Both the position numbers and the translations under genes were made by a program. A stretch of DNA of 19,954 nucleotides, taken from positions 1 to 19,954 of the forward strand of contig JBDNFP010000086.1 of assembly GCA_041689775.1 (NCBI GenBank). Direction: 5' to 3'. This DNA comes from JBDNFP01 sp041689775 (GTDB lineage: Bacteria; Bacteroidota; Bacteroidia; Cytophagales; Spirosomataceae). Positions 1 to 6,312 of the stretch are shown here, piece after piece. Each line of letters starts with the position of its first letter. Position 1 is the stretch's first letter. The notes under the pieces were generated by a model, which was not told the origin of the DNA, did no database searches, and was given only the letters and a program-made list of their open reading frames with translations.

Positions 1-132
1 TAGGGAGTCTAGCCCAAGTGGAGCCTGAAATGTCAAACCAGCCTGAGTAATGGTGATAGGCTCTGGCTTGTTTCGACATGCATTTAAAACGAATATTGTG
101 AGGAAGACTAGGGTGCTTTTGATGTATGTCAT
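1..132 (-). CDS. Lipoprotein, N-terminal part (cut by window start)
   Basis: Forty-four codons are open from an ATG at 132-130 to the left edge of the window. The predicted N-terminus has a short signal peptide (start MTYIKST, hydrophobic stretch, then LNAC) with the lipid-attachment Cys at residue 19, so the protein should be a lipoprotein. The ATG overlaps the TGA stop of the upstream lipoprotein gene in an ATGA tetranucleotide (129-132), an arrangement typical of translational coupling, so both are probably made from one mRNA. The mature part begins CRNKPEPITIT and shows no acidic run after the Cys. Too little is visible to name a family. Its position directly behind a toxin-like lipoprotein makes an immunity or partner role possible, but that is inference only. 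Confidence 0.75.
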   Translation of the reverse strand, partial: MTYIKSTLVFLTIFVLNACRNKPEPITITQAGLTFQAPLGLDSL

Positions 133-1604
133 CGGTTAGTAGGAGTTAAGGTATTATCCTTTACATAATTCAATTTCCCGGTTTCAAGGTAGTCACTGAC
201 CGACATGGTGAATGCCGGGATGGCGATGAACCAAGATGAGTTTGTTATAAGTGTGGAGGTATTGTTAAAAATATCAATTCCTTTTGCGTTGTTAAATCTA
301 TCCATTATAATTTCGATATTAGTAATGTCTATTATACCGCTTGTGGGGTCTCTTTCATGGTCCTCGCCAAGTTTCCCAGCGGTAGTGGTGCCAAAAGTTT
401 GACAATGAAGAGTCATTAGAAAAGCATGTCTGAATGAATTGGCTGGACAAGCAGAACATTCGTAATTATTATCACCACTCCATGGGAATAAGGCCGCTGT
501 TGTCGCGAACGTTTTTAAAACATTACCGGCAAAGGCTATGAGGTTTACACCATAGAAAAATGAACTGTTATGATTTGACAAGGTATTAACTTCATACTGA
601 TTGAGCGATCTATTAAAAGGTGTGTATTCTGCGATCACCTGATTGATAAATGCCTCATCTCTTGCTCGGCTTCCAGCATAGTTAATCCAATTTTTTACGG
701 CATCTACAATCCGAGGTTCTTCAATGAGGTAGTTCCATTCTGAATTAGTAAAGAGAGAACGATGGTTACCTAAAACATCATAGGTATAATTTCCTAGGTA
801 GATATTATCCACTGCTCCGGCGTCGATGCCGCCAGCTCCGCCACCGCTACCCGCCGGTAAAGTACCCTCAAAATACCCACCGCTTCCACCAGAAGTGCAG
901 TAGGCATCCATTCCGGTTTGTACGAAGGTACAACCTGTGGTAGCATCTACCCGCATCGTGTGATCCCCAACTCTGGTAGGCCCATCATTGCAGTCATAGT
1001 AGCCATAGGTAACAACATAACAAGTAGAGGCTATTCGTCCATTTTTCTTGGTTTGGGCCGCGCTATCGCCAAGGGTCTCGACAATTTCTCCGTTTTCTAG
1101 TCGCCATCCTTCCAGTAGTACTTCTTCGTCATACTCTTTGAAGAGGAGTAATCCTGTAAAGTTCTCGCCCTTGACCTCCTTGGGATTTGCTTTCTTATAG
1201 GCTTGGGTAGGCACCACATACATGACGACGGCCTGATTTTTGGATTTTTTATCCTTAAAAACCAACAGTTTTCGGATTAAGCTATGCCCACGTTCCCAAT
1301 CATCGGGTATACCGGGTTGATCGTTGCCCTCAAACACTGAATTGATAGGGTACTCGTTGTCATAGTCGAGCGGAACTACCACGAGTGGTTGGCCTTTTTT
1401 GAATTTACTTTCTTTGGCAAAGTCCCAAAGGGCTTTTTTGGTAGAAGCCTTACCCGTCCGGGCGTTAGCGGCTTGGGTGGTTCCAAAGGTAGTTTCAAAC
1501 CAATCTTTTGCTTCTTCAATACTGATGGAAGTATCAATCGGTGCTTCGGGTAGTGGATCATCGTTTTGCTTACAGCTAAACGGCAGAACGATGAATAGAA
1601 GCAA
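129..1604 (-). CDS. Modular surface lipoprotein with C-terminal NxxRHA/DHE domain (DUF6973-like)
   Basis: Numbering is from the TTG at 1604. The N-terminus is hydrophobic and ends in LPFSC (Cys 11), followed by KQNDD, which resembles the Bacteroidota signal for surface exposure of lipoproteins. Residues 28-180 form a domain with WERGHSLIRKLLVFKD and a FTGLLLFKEYDEE...GWRLENG stretch, a pattern I associate with modular secreted Bacteroidota proteins. A Cys-containing segment (195-236) and a Gly-rich linker (238-262) follow. The C-terminal region (about 265-491) carries NSFRHAF (389-395), DHE (415-417) and MDRFNNAKG (434-442), resembling the DUF6973 domain; this family call is from memory. The hydrophobic start lacks the usual basic N-terminus. 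A better start is the ATG at 1665-1663, but a nine-C run on the coding strand puts it out of frame by one base. With eight C the protein would begin MKSF, have Lys 17 before the hydrophobic core and Cys 31 as lipid site. The gene is either phase-off, broken, or mis-sequenced by one base. Confidence 0.75.
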   Translation of the reverse strand: MLLFIVLPFSCKQNDDPLPEAPIDTSISIEEAKDWFETTFGTTQAANARTGKASTKKALWDFAKESKFKKGQPLVVVPLDYDNEYPINSVFEGNDQPGIPDDWERGHSLIRKLLVFKDKKSKNQAVVMYVVPTQAYKKANPKEVKGENFTGLLLFKEYDEEVLLEGWRLENGEIVETLGDSAAQTKKNGRIASTCYVVTYGYYDCNDGPTRVGDHTMRVDATTGCTFVQTGMDAYCTSGGSGGYFEGTLPAGSGGGAGGIDAGAVDNIYLGNYTYDVLGNHRSLFTNSEWNYLIEEPRIVDAVKNWINYAGSRARDEAFINQVIAEYTPFNRSLNQYEVNTLSNHNSSFFYGVNLIAFAGNVLKTFATTAALFPWSGDNNYECSACPANSFRHAFLMTLHCQTFGTTTAGKLGEDHERDPTSGIIDITNIEIIMDRFNNAKGIDIFNNTSTLITNSSWFIAIPAFTMSVSDYLETGKLNYVKDNTLTPTNR

Positions 1605-1643
1605 GAGAAGCGCTTTTGTTGTAGTACCTACATGGTTACTTGT

Positions 1644-1652
1644 GGGGGGGGG
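1644..1652. repeat. Nine-G homopolymer tract at the start of the lipoprotein gene
   Basis: Nine consecutive G on the plus strand (C on the coding strand) lie 11 bases inside the likely true start ATG (1665-1663) of the minus-strand lipoprotein. As read, the ATG frame hits TAA right after the tract. Removing one base joins the ATG, a basic N-terminus and the LPFSC lipobox in one frame. Tracts of this length and position are classic slipped-strand switches, but they are also common sites of sequencing error. Confidence 0.8.
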
Positions 1653-1686
1653 TAAATGATTTCATAGATTGAATTAATACTTTTTA

Positions 1687-1715
1687 TGAACAGATTGTAT
1701 GTGAACAGATTGTAT
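1687..1715. repeat. Tandem 14-bp direct repeat (period 15) upstream of the lipoprotein gene
   Basis: TGAACAGATTGTAT occurs at 1687-1700 and again at 1702-1715, separated by one G. The pair lies 22-50 bases upstream of the ATG at 1665 on the minus strand, in the region where a promoter or operator for the lipoprotein operon would be. I see no clear TAnnTTTG element in it. A regulator binding site or a small local duplication are both possible. Confidence 0.6.
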
Positions 1716-2046
1716 TTGGACAATAAACTTACGGAAATTACCCAAAAATCAACAAATTGGTGTGGGGTTTTTAGTAAACGGTCAAGCATGCCGTGGCTCG
1801 GGTTCGTCGAGCAACCACTATAATGTAGCCCCCGGTCGGCCTAACTAAGCACCATGCAGAAACCGGCCAGAATCTTTACAGATCGTATTCCTCAGTAAAG
1901 CCGGGCGAAAGTATAGCTACACTTGCATGATCACAGGCTTTGTTGTACTATTTTCAACAATTGCACTGATTATGCGTTTTATAAGTGTTTCAAAAACTAC
2001 TAATATTGCAACGACAACAGTTAATGCATCAACATTTATTTACAAA
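1716..2046. other. Intergenic region between the divergent lipoprotein operon and the M13 peptidase
   Basis: Non-coding sequence holding the upstream regions of two divergent units. A partly paired hairpin can be drawn near 1793-1820 (GTGGCTCG against CGAG and CCAC with a three-base bulge), without a T-run. A weak TACACTTG element (1918-1925) faces the peptidase, but I found no matching upstream TTG. An ATG at 1927 opens a 40-codon extension of the peptidase frame; it lacks protein-like features and is treated here as leader. No RNA gene was recognised. Confidence 0.4.
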
Positions 2047-4104
2047 ATGAGTAGTACTAAGAAAGTAATTGCGCTCCTGCTCGGTGGTATCGGATGCTTC
2101 CAGTACGCTGGAATAGCCCAAACCACCGCCAAAGTAGGACTAACCCCCGACAAGTTTATTGATCCGGTGAATATGGATCTATCCGTAAAGCCCGGCGACG
2201 ATTTTAATACCTACGCCAGCGGTTCCTGGATCAAGAATAATCCCGTGCCGGCCAAAGAAACCCGTTGGGGTAGTTTCAATGTCCTGCGCGACTTCAACAT
2301 CAGTGCCGTAAGAGGTTTGCTTGACGACGCCGCTGCCAACACCAAAGCTCCCGCCGGATCGGTCGAAAAGCGCGTGGGTGATTTTTACCGCGCCGCCATG
2401 GACAGCGCCCGTATTGAGAAGCTGGGTTTTACGCCCATCAAGGCTGATTTGCAGAAAGTAGCTGGCTTAAAAACAAAACAGGCAGTCATTGAGCAGATTG
2501 CCAAGGCCCGTACAGTGGGCGCCGGAAGTCCATTCTTTGGATTTTATGTAGGCCAGGATCGTAAGAACGTAGAAGTCATGATTCCGCAGTTTTCACAAGG
2601 AGGTACCACGCTCCCCGACCGTGACTACTACTTGAAAAGCGATGCCCGTACCGAGAAAATTAAGGCAGCGTACAAAGAGTACATTGTAAAGCTATTTACG
2701 TTGACGGGCACTCCCGAAGCGCAGGCCACGGTCAATGCTGACGCCATTTTTGCACTAGAAACGCAGCTAGCCGAGGCTCAGATGAGCCGCGTAGAAATGC
2801 GTGATCCGTACAAAACGTATAACAAATTTGCCGTGGCTGACTTTGCAAAAAGTACTCCCGGTCTGGATTGGAAAAAGCTGATGCCTATGATGATGGTAAG
2901 TGGCGAGGATACGGTCTTGGTGAGCAATCCGGCATTTTTTGTTAAAGTTGATGGTTTGCTCAATACCACCTCCCTAGCCGACCTGAAAGCATACCTGACT
3001 TGGAACGTCCTGAAATCATCGGCTACGTACCTGAGCTCAGATTTCGTAAACGCTGGCTTTGCATTTTCGCAGGTACTGTCGGGTCAGAAGGTACAGACGC
3101 CCCGCTGGCAGCGCATGTCGCAGATGACGGATGGCACCATCGGTGATTTGCTGGGGCAACTTTACGTTGCCAAGTACTTTACGCCCGTGGCCAAGCAGCG
3201 TATGGATGAGCTGATCAAGAACCTCGTAAAGGCGTATGAGATCCGGATCAGTGGTCTGGAATGGATGAGCCCCGTGACGAAGGTAAAAGCACTTGCTAAA
3301 CTGAATGCTTTTACCCCAAAAATCGGGTATACCGAGAAGTGGGAGACCTATGATGGGTATGTGATTACCCCAACCACCTTTTTTGCTAACGTTAAGAATG
3401 GCAGCGCTTGGGGATACCGCGAAATGGTCAGCCGTTTGGGCAAGCCCGTGGATCGTACCCGTTGGGGCATGACGCCCCCAACCGTAAATGCCTATTACAG
3501 CCCAGTATTGAACGAGATTGTATTCCCAGCCGGTATTTTACAGTTTCCGTTCTTTGACCCCAACGCCGACGATGCCGTTAATTACGGTGGTATCGGTGCC
3601 GTGATTGGTCACGAAATCTCACACGGATTTGACGACAGTGGTAGTCAGTACGATAAAGACGGTACCCTCCGTAACTGGTGGACCGAAGAGGATCGTACTA
3701 AGTTTATGGAGCGCGCGAACAAAATCGTGGATCAGTACAATGGATATACCGTTTTGGATACGATCCACGTAAACGGCAAGCTTACCTTAGGGGAGAATAT
3801 CGGTGATCTGGGCGGACTAAATGCGGCTTACACCGCCTTTAAAATGACAAAACAGGGTCAATCTAACGAGAAGATCGAGGGTTTTATGCCCGATCAGCGT
3901 TTCTTCCTAGCGTGGGCGCAAGTGTGGCGGACTAACATCCTGCCAGAAGCAGCAGCCCAGCAGATTCTGGTAGATTCTCACTCGCCCGGTCAGTGGCGTA
4001 CCATTGGTCCGTTGGTCAATATGGATGCCTGGTATGAGGCATTCGGCATAAAGCCCGGGGATAAGCTATACATCGCACCCGAAAACCGGATTCGTCTCTG
4101 GTAA
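2047..4104 (+). CDS. Secreted M13-family zinc metallopeptidase (neprilysin/PepO-like)
   Basis: The ATG at 2047 gives a 685-residue protein with a standard signal peptide (MSSTKKVIALLL, then IAQ/TT), the usual bacterial M13 length. The longer frame from 1927 would put 40 unrelated residues before the signal and is rejected. Diagnostic M13 elements, numbered from 2047, are the NAYYSPVLNEIVFPAGI block, GHEISHGFDD with zinc ligands His 522 and His 526 and catalytic Glu 523, and GENIGDLGG with the third zinc ligand Glu 583 and Asp 587. The C-terminus is PENRIRLW, with Ile where many homologues have Cys before the terminal R-x-W. M13 enzymes cleave oligopeptides; this one should act in the periplasm or outside the cell. 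It is a single gene, followed 21 bases after its stop by an intrinsic terminator. Confidence 0.95.
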   Translation: MSSTKKVIALLLGGIGCFQYAGIAQTTAKVGLTPDKFIDPVNMDLSVKPGDDFNTYASGSWIKNNPVPAKETRWGSFNVLRDFNISAVRGLLDDAAANTKAPAGSVEKRVGDFYRAAMDSARIEKLGFTPIKADLQKVAGLKTKQAVIEQIAKARTVGAGSPFFGFYVGQDRKNVEVMIPQFSQGGTTLPDRDYYLKSDARTEKIKAAYKEYIVKLFTLTGTPEAQATVNADAIFALETQLAEAQMSRVEMRDPYKTYNKFAVADFAKSTPGLDWKKLMPMMMVSGEDTVLVSNPAFFVKVDGLLNTTSLADLKAYLTWNVLKSSATYLSSDFVNAGFAFSQVLSGQKVQTPRWQRMSQMTDGTIGDLLGQLYVAKYFTPVAKQRMDELIKNLVKAYEIRISGLEWMSPVTKVKALAKLNAFTPKIGYTEKWETYDGYVITPTTFFANVKNGSAWGYREMVSRLGKPVDRTRWGMTPPTVNAYYSPVLNEIVFPAGILQFPFFDPNADDAVNYGGIGAVIGHEISHGFDDSGSQYDKDGTLRNWWTEEDRTKFMERANKIVDQYNGYTVLDTIHVNGKLTLGENIGDLGGLNAAYTAFKMTKQGQSNEKIEGFMPDQRFFLAWAQVWRTNILPEAAAQQILVDSHSPGQWRTIGPLVNMDAWYEAFGIKPGDKLYIAPENRIRLW

Positions 4105-4125
4105 TACGTTGTAAGTAGCTAATAG

Positions 4126-4162
4126 GCTAATAGCTATTATTTTGTAGCTGTTAGCTTTTTTT
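4126..4162 (+). terminator. Intrinsic terminator of the M13 peptidase gene
   Basis: GCTAATAGCT (4126-4135) pairs with AGCTGTTAGC (4146-4155) to give a 10-bp stem with one G-U pair and a 10-base loop, directly followed by seven T (4156-4162). It lies 21 bases past the stop codon at 4104. Confidence 0.85.
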
Positions 4163-4251
4163 AAGTATTTGATATATAGAATATTAGCTATGGATTTAGT
4201 CAAATTAATAGTATAAACTAATTCTGCGTTAGAACTTATCTTGCAGGAATT

Positions 4252-4297
4252 ATAAAAGTAAAAGCGCGGGGCTGAGGCTCCGCGCTTTTACTTTTAT
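4252..4297. terminator. Strong bidirectional terminator hairpin
   Basis: A perfect 18-bp inverted repeat (4252-4269 and 4280-4297) has a GC-rich core (GCGCGG/CCGCGC), A/T-rich outer arms and a 10-base loop. The T-rich arm lies on the 3' side in both directions. On the minus strand it begins 18 bases after the stop of the small ORF 4315-4461; on the plus strand it backs up the terminator at 4126. Confidence 0.85.
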
Positions 4298-4314
4298 GTA
4301 ATAATTGGTAGAGA

Positions 4315-4461
4315 TCAGAATAGTATAGAAACGTCTACGACCTTGTTTGCCGAGCCAATGCGCCTGATGACTTTCTTACCGGTACCTTTGGCAAATTTGA
4401 CGTAGAAATTCGCAATAGTCTCAGCAGCCTTGGCACTTGGTATACTGCCGCAAAATTTCAT
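4315..4461 (-). CDS. Small basic protein of unknown family (48 aa)
   Basis: ATG at 4461-4459 to TGA at 4317-4315. The product begins MKFCGSIPSAK, has a Lys/Arg-rich middle (AKGTGKKVIRRIG) and ends DVSILF. I do not recognise a family. Three things support a real gene. A promoter-like TTG-N18-TACGTTTT sits 34 bases upstream. A terminator hairpin begins 18 bases downstream. A second hairpin separates it from the next gene, so the ORF has its own bounded transcription unit. Its codons (GGTACCGGTAAGAAA and similar) look like those of the neighbours. Against it are the short length and the lack of a recognised homologue; the unit could instead be a small RNA. Confidence 0.4.
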   Translation of the reverse strand: MKFCGSIPSAKAAETIANFYVKFAKGTGKKVIRRIGSANKVVDVSILF

Positions 4462-4494
4462 ACTCAGATTGACTTGCCAGCAAGGGGGTTTGAA

Positions 4495-4523
4495 AAAACG
4501 TATCTGGTACTGATCCCATACAA
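4495..4523 (-). promoter_or_regulatory. Candidate promoter for the 48-codon ORF
   Basis: On the minus strand TTG (4523-4521), 18 bases, then TACGTTTT (4502-4495) matches the Bacteroidota TTG / TAnnTTTG pattern except for the last base. Transcription would start near 4488, about 27 bases before the ATG at 4461. The TTG overlaps the foot of the neighbouring terminator stem. Confidence 0.4.
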
Positions 4524-4556
4524 CAAGCGCTCCGGCCTCATTGGTCGGAGCGCTTG
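4524..4556 (-). terminator. Terminator-like hairpin after the DUF6600 gene
   Basis: CAAGCGCTCCG (4524-4534) and CGGAGCGCTTG (4546-4556) form a perfect 11-bp stem with an 11-base loop, 26 bases past the stop of the minus-strand DUF6600 gene. The T content after the stem on that strand is modest (TTGTAT). Confidence 0.65.
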
Positions 4557-4581
4557 CTTTATGATGCAGATTTTTTGAAAA

Positions 4582-5928
4582 TTATCTCGGTCCGCGGCTT
4601 CGTTCTGTGCTGGATCGTTGGGTGCTACTACCCGTGTTGGCTGGTCGGCTTTCGCTGCCAGGACTGCTTCGTACCGCCGGGGTTGAAGTACGTCCTCGCT
4701 CAGACGACTGCGTGTTGCTCCGGCTCGGAGCCGGGCTTGCTGCCGGACTCGATGAACGTGAGCGGTTGTTATACTCCGGGGTACTTTGCGGCCGTGCGGT
4801 TGGGCGCTCAATACTTGGGCTGGTGCGGGGTGCCGAAGGTACGCTACGACTTTCGTAAGTGCTACCTGAACGGCTCGACGGAGAGGGCGCTTCGTACGTC
4901 CGTCTACTCCGGGGACTTTCAGCGGGTACTTCATACGTGCGTCCACTGGGCGAATTTTTAGCGGGTGCTTCGCTTCCTCGACTACGGTTCGATGGAGTTT
5001 CGTAAGTAGGTCGAGCGGAGGGCGCCTCATTCGTCCGGCTGCTGCGGGAGTTTTCGGTGGTTCGGCTACCTTCGTAGTTACTACGGCTGGACGAACCGGC
5101 TTCGTACGTACGGTTCGAAGGACTAGTGCTGCCCGACTCTATCTGCCGCGAGCTACGTGGCGTGGTGCTGCTCGCGTTACGATCCTGACGGTAGAGACCG
5201 CTTTCGCTGTTGCCGTTGGCCCGGTAGGTAACATCGGCGTTTTGACGGTCGGATGTATAGCGACTACCTCGTACTTCATCCGATTTATAGACTGGTACAT
5301 TCGATCGCGTTACGCGCTCCACTTCACTATGACGGGGACCGTAGGCGTACACCCGATTGTCATTCTGGTAGTAGTTATTTATGATTGTTGTCTGATTGTA
5401 GATCCGGCCGATACGGTTGCGGGGTAAGCAATACCCGAAAATTCCCGATCGGTTGATATACCGCTGTGGTACAAATACCCAGTAATTGAAGGGTATATTA
5501 AACGACACACCGATCCGAATTCCCGGCCAAAGTGGTGCCCATCCGTAGTAGCCACCACCCGTGCGCCAGTCAACCCATGCAGGTCCCCATTCGTAGTCGG
5601 GTACCCAGGCCCAGCCTACAAAATCATCGAAGAACCAGCGGCCGTAGTGAAATGGAGCCCAGCCCCAGTCATAATCCGACACCCAGGTATTACCGAATTC
5701 GGTCATAACCCATTGTCCGTTGGTACCATAAGGCTGGAAGTCCCGGTCGACATTCGGCGACCATATCGACCCGTACTGGGAGTGGTTGATCCACCGGCCG
5801 TAGGGTGATAGTTCGTTGTAGAAAGTCTGGAACGAAACGCCTCCCCGCAGTTGTGCGTTGGCGTTGTTTTCGTACAGAAGGCCCATCGTTAGAAGGGCGA
5901 TAAGGTAAAGGATTTTTGATTTTTTCAT
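4582..5928 (-). CDS. Exported DUF6600-type protein with Ser/Arg-rich tail
   Basis: 448 residues from ATG at 5928. A signal peptide (MKKSKILYLIALLTMGLL...NANA) should be cleaved before Gln 26. Residues 36-165 contain the aromatic repeats of the DUF6600 family: SPYGRW, YGSIWSPNV, GQWVMTEFGNTWVSDYDWGWAPFHYGRW, GWAWVPDYEWGPAWV and YYGWAPLWPG. The family's function is unknown to me; members are exported Bacteroidota proteins. From about 225 to the C-terminus the sequence is low-complexity Ser/Arg/Pro/Thr with a recurring Tyr-Glu motif (RTYEA, TYETP, RTYEVP, STYES), ending SRGPR. The tail is probably unstructured, and its basic charge suggests contact with an acidic surface such as cell wall, LPS or nucleic acid; that is inference. 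The GC-rich repetitive DNA opens long antisense frames here, which I judge spurious. Confidence 0.85.
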   Translation of the reverse strand: MKKSKILYLIALLTMGLLYENNANAQLRGGVSFQTFYNELSPYGRWINHSQYGSIWSPNVDRDFQPYGTNGQWVMTEFGNTWVSDYDWGWAPFHYGRWFFDDFVGWAWVPDYEWGPAWVDWRTGGGYYGWAPLWPGIRIGVSFNIPFNYWVFVPQRYINRSGIFGYCLPRNRIGRIYNQTTIINNYYQNDNRVYAYGPRHSEVERVTRSNVPVYKSDEVRGSRYTSDRQNADVTYRANGNSESGLYRQDRNASSTTPRSSRQIESGSTSPSNRTYEAGSSSRSNYEGSRTTENSRSSRTNEAPSARPTYETPSNRSRGSEAPAKNSPSGRTYEVPAESPRSRRTYEAPSPSSRSGSTYESRSVPSAPRTSPSIERPTARPQSTPEYNNRSRSSSPAASPAPSRSNTQSSERGRTSTPAVRSSPGSESRPANTGSSTQRSSTERSRGPR

Positions 5929-6312
5929 GGCTGTATTGAATTCGGTAATAAGAAATGTACTTCTGTTCGTTAGACAGATAGACCCGATAAAGGTTTAAAA
6001 TACCTTGACTTTTTCCTGAGTAGTTTCATTGTATTAACGCCAGCATGGCCTAAAAGATATACAGGCAAAGAATGGGTGTCATTACTCAGTTTGTCGAGGT
6101 ACTCCTTTCTTACATAAGACAACTTAAAAGTTCTCTACCCCTATGAGTATCAGAATAAAAGAAAGGTTGCACGGTGGTTAAAAAAAGTCAACTTCTGGAA
6201 CGTTATTTGTTTTCCTAGAAATGTGTCAATAACTTAGTAGTGTTTCTTATCTGCCTCACGTACGCAGGCTCGTATCACCTATACGACGACGCGTTATTTT
6301 TATTTTAAACCC
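5929..6312. other. Intergenic region between divergent DUF6600 and M1 peptidase genes
   Basis: About 384 bases without a supported gene. On the minus strand TACATTTC (5959-5952) is a near match to the TAnnTTTG element, 24 bases upstream of the DUF6600 ATG, but without a well-placed TTG. The plus-strand candidates for the peptidase are listed separately. A 24-codon ATG frame starting near 6073 has nothing to support it. Confidence 0.4.
6206..6237 (+). promoter_or_regulatory. Candidate promoter for the M1 aminopeptidase gene
   Basis: TTTG (6206-6209), 20 bases, then TAACTTAG (6230-6237) is an approximate match to the Bacteroidota promoter pattern, one base off in the second element. It would give a leader of about 70 bases before the start at 6313. 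It overlaps a sigma-54-like sequence at 6196-6211, so the two readings compete. Confidence 0.25.

Noticed and set aside
1793..1820. tRNA-like or small-RNA hairpin in the gap before the M13 gene
   Set aside because: Only a short bulged stem can be drawn, with no cloverleaf, no T-run and no clear promoter.
1927..2046. Upstream ATG extending the M13 peptidase by 40 residues
   Set aside because: The extension would bury the signal peptide that begins at the ATG 2047; the shorter form has normal family architecture.
4464..5030. Long minus-strand frame of 188 codons, and plus-strand frames of 135 and 83 codons, overlapping the DUF6600 gene
   Set aside because: They lie over the GC-rich low-complexity tail of the DUF6600 gene, which has a signal peptide and family motifs; repetitive GC-rich DNA opens other frames by chance.
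6073..6147. 24-codon ATG frame in the gap before the M1 peptidase
   Set aside because: Very short, no promoter or terminator around it, no protein features.
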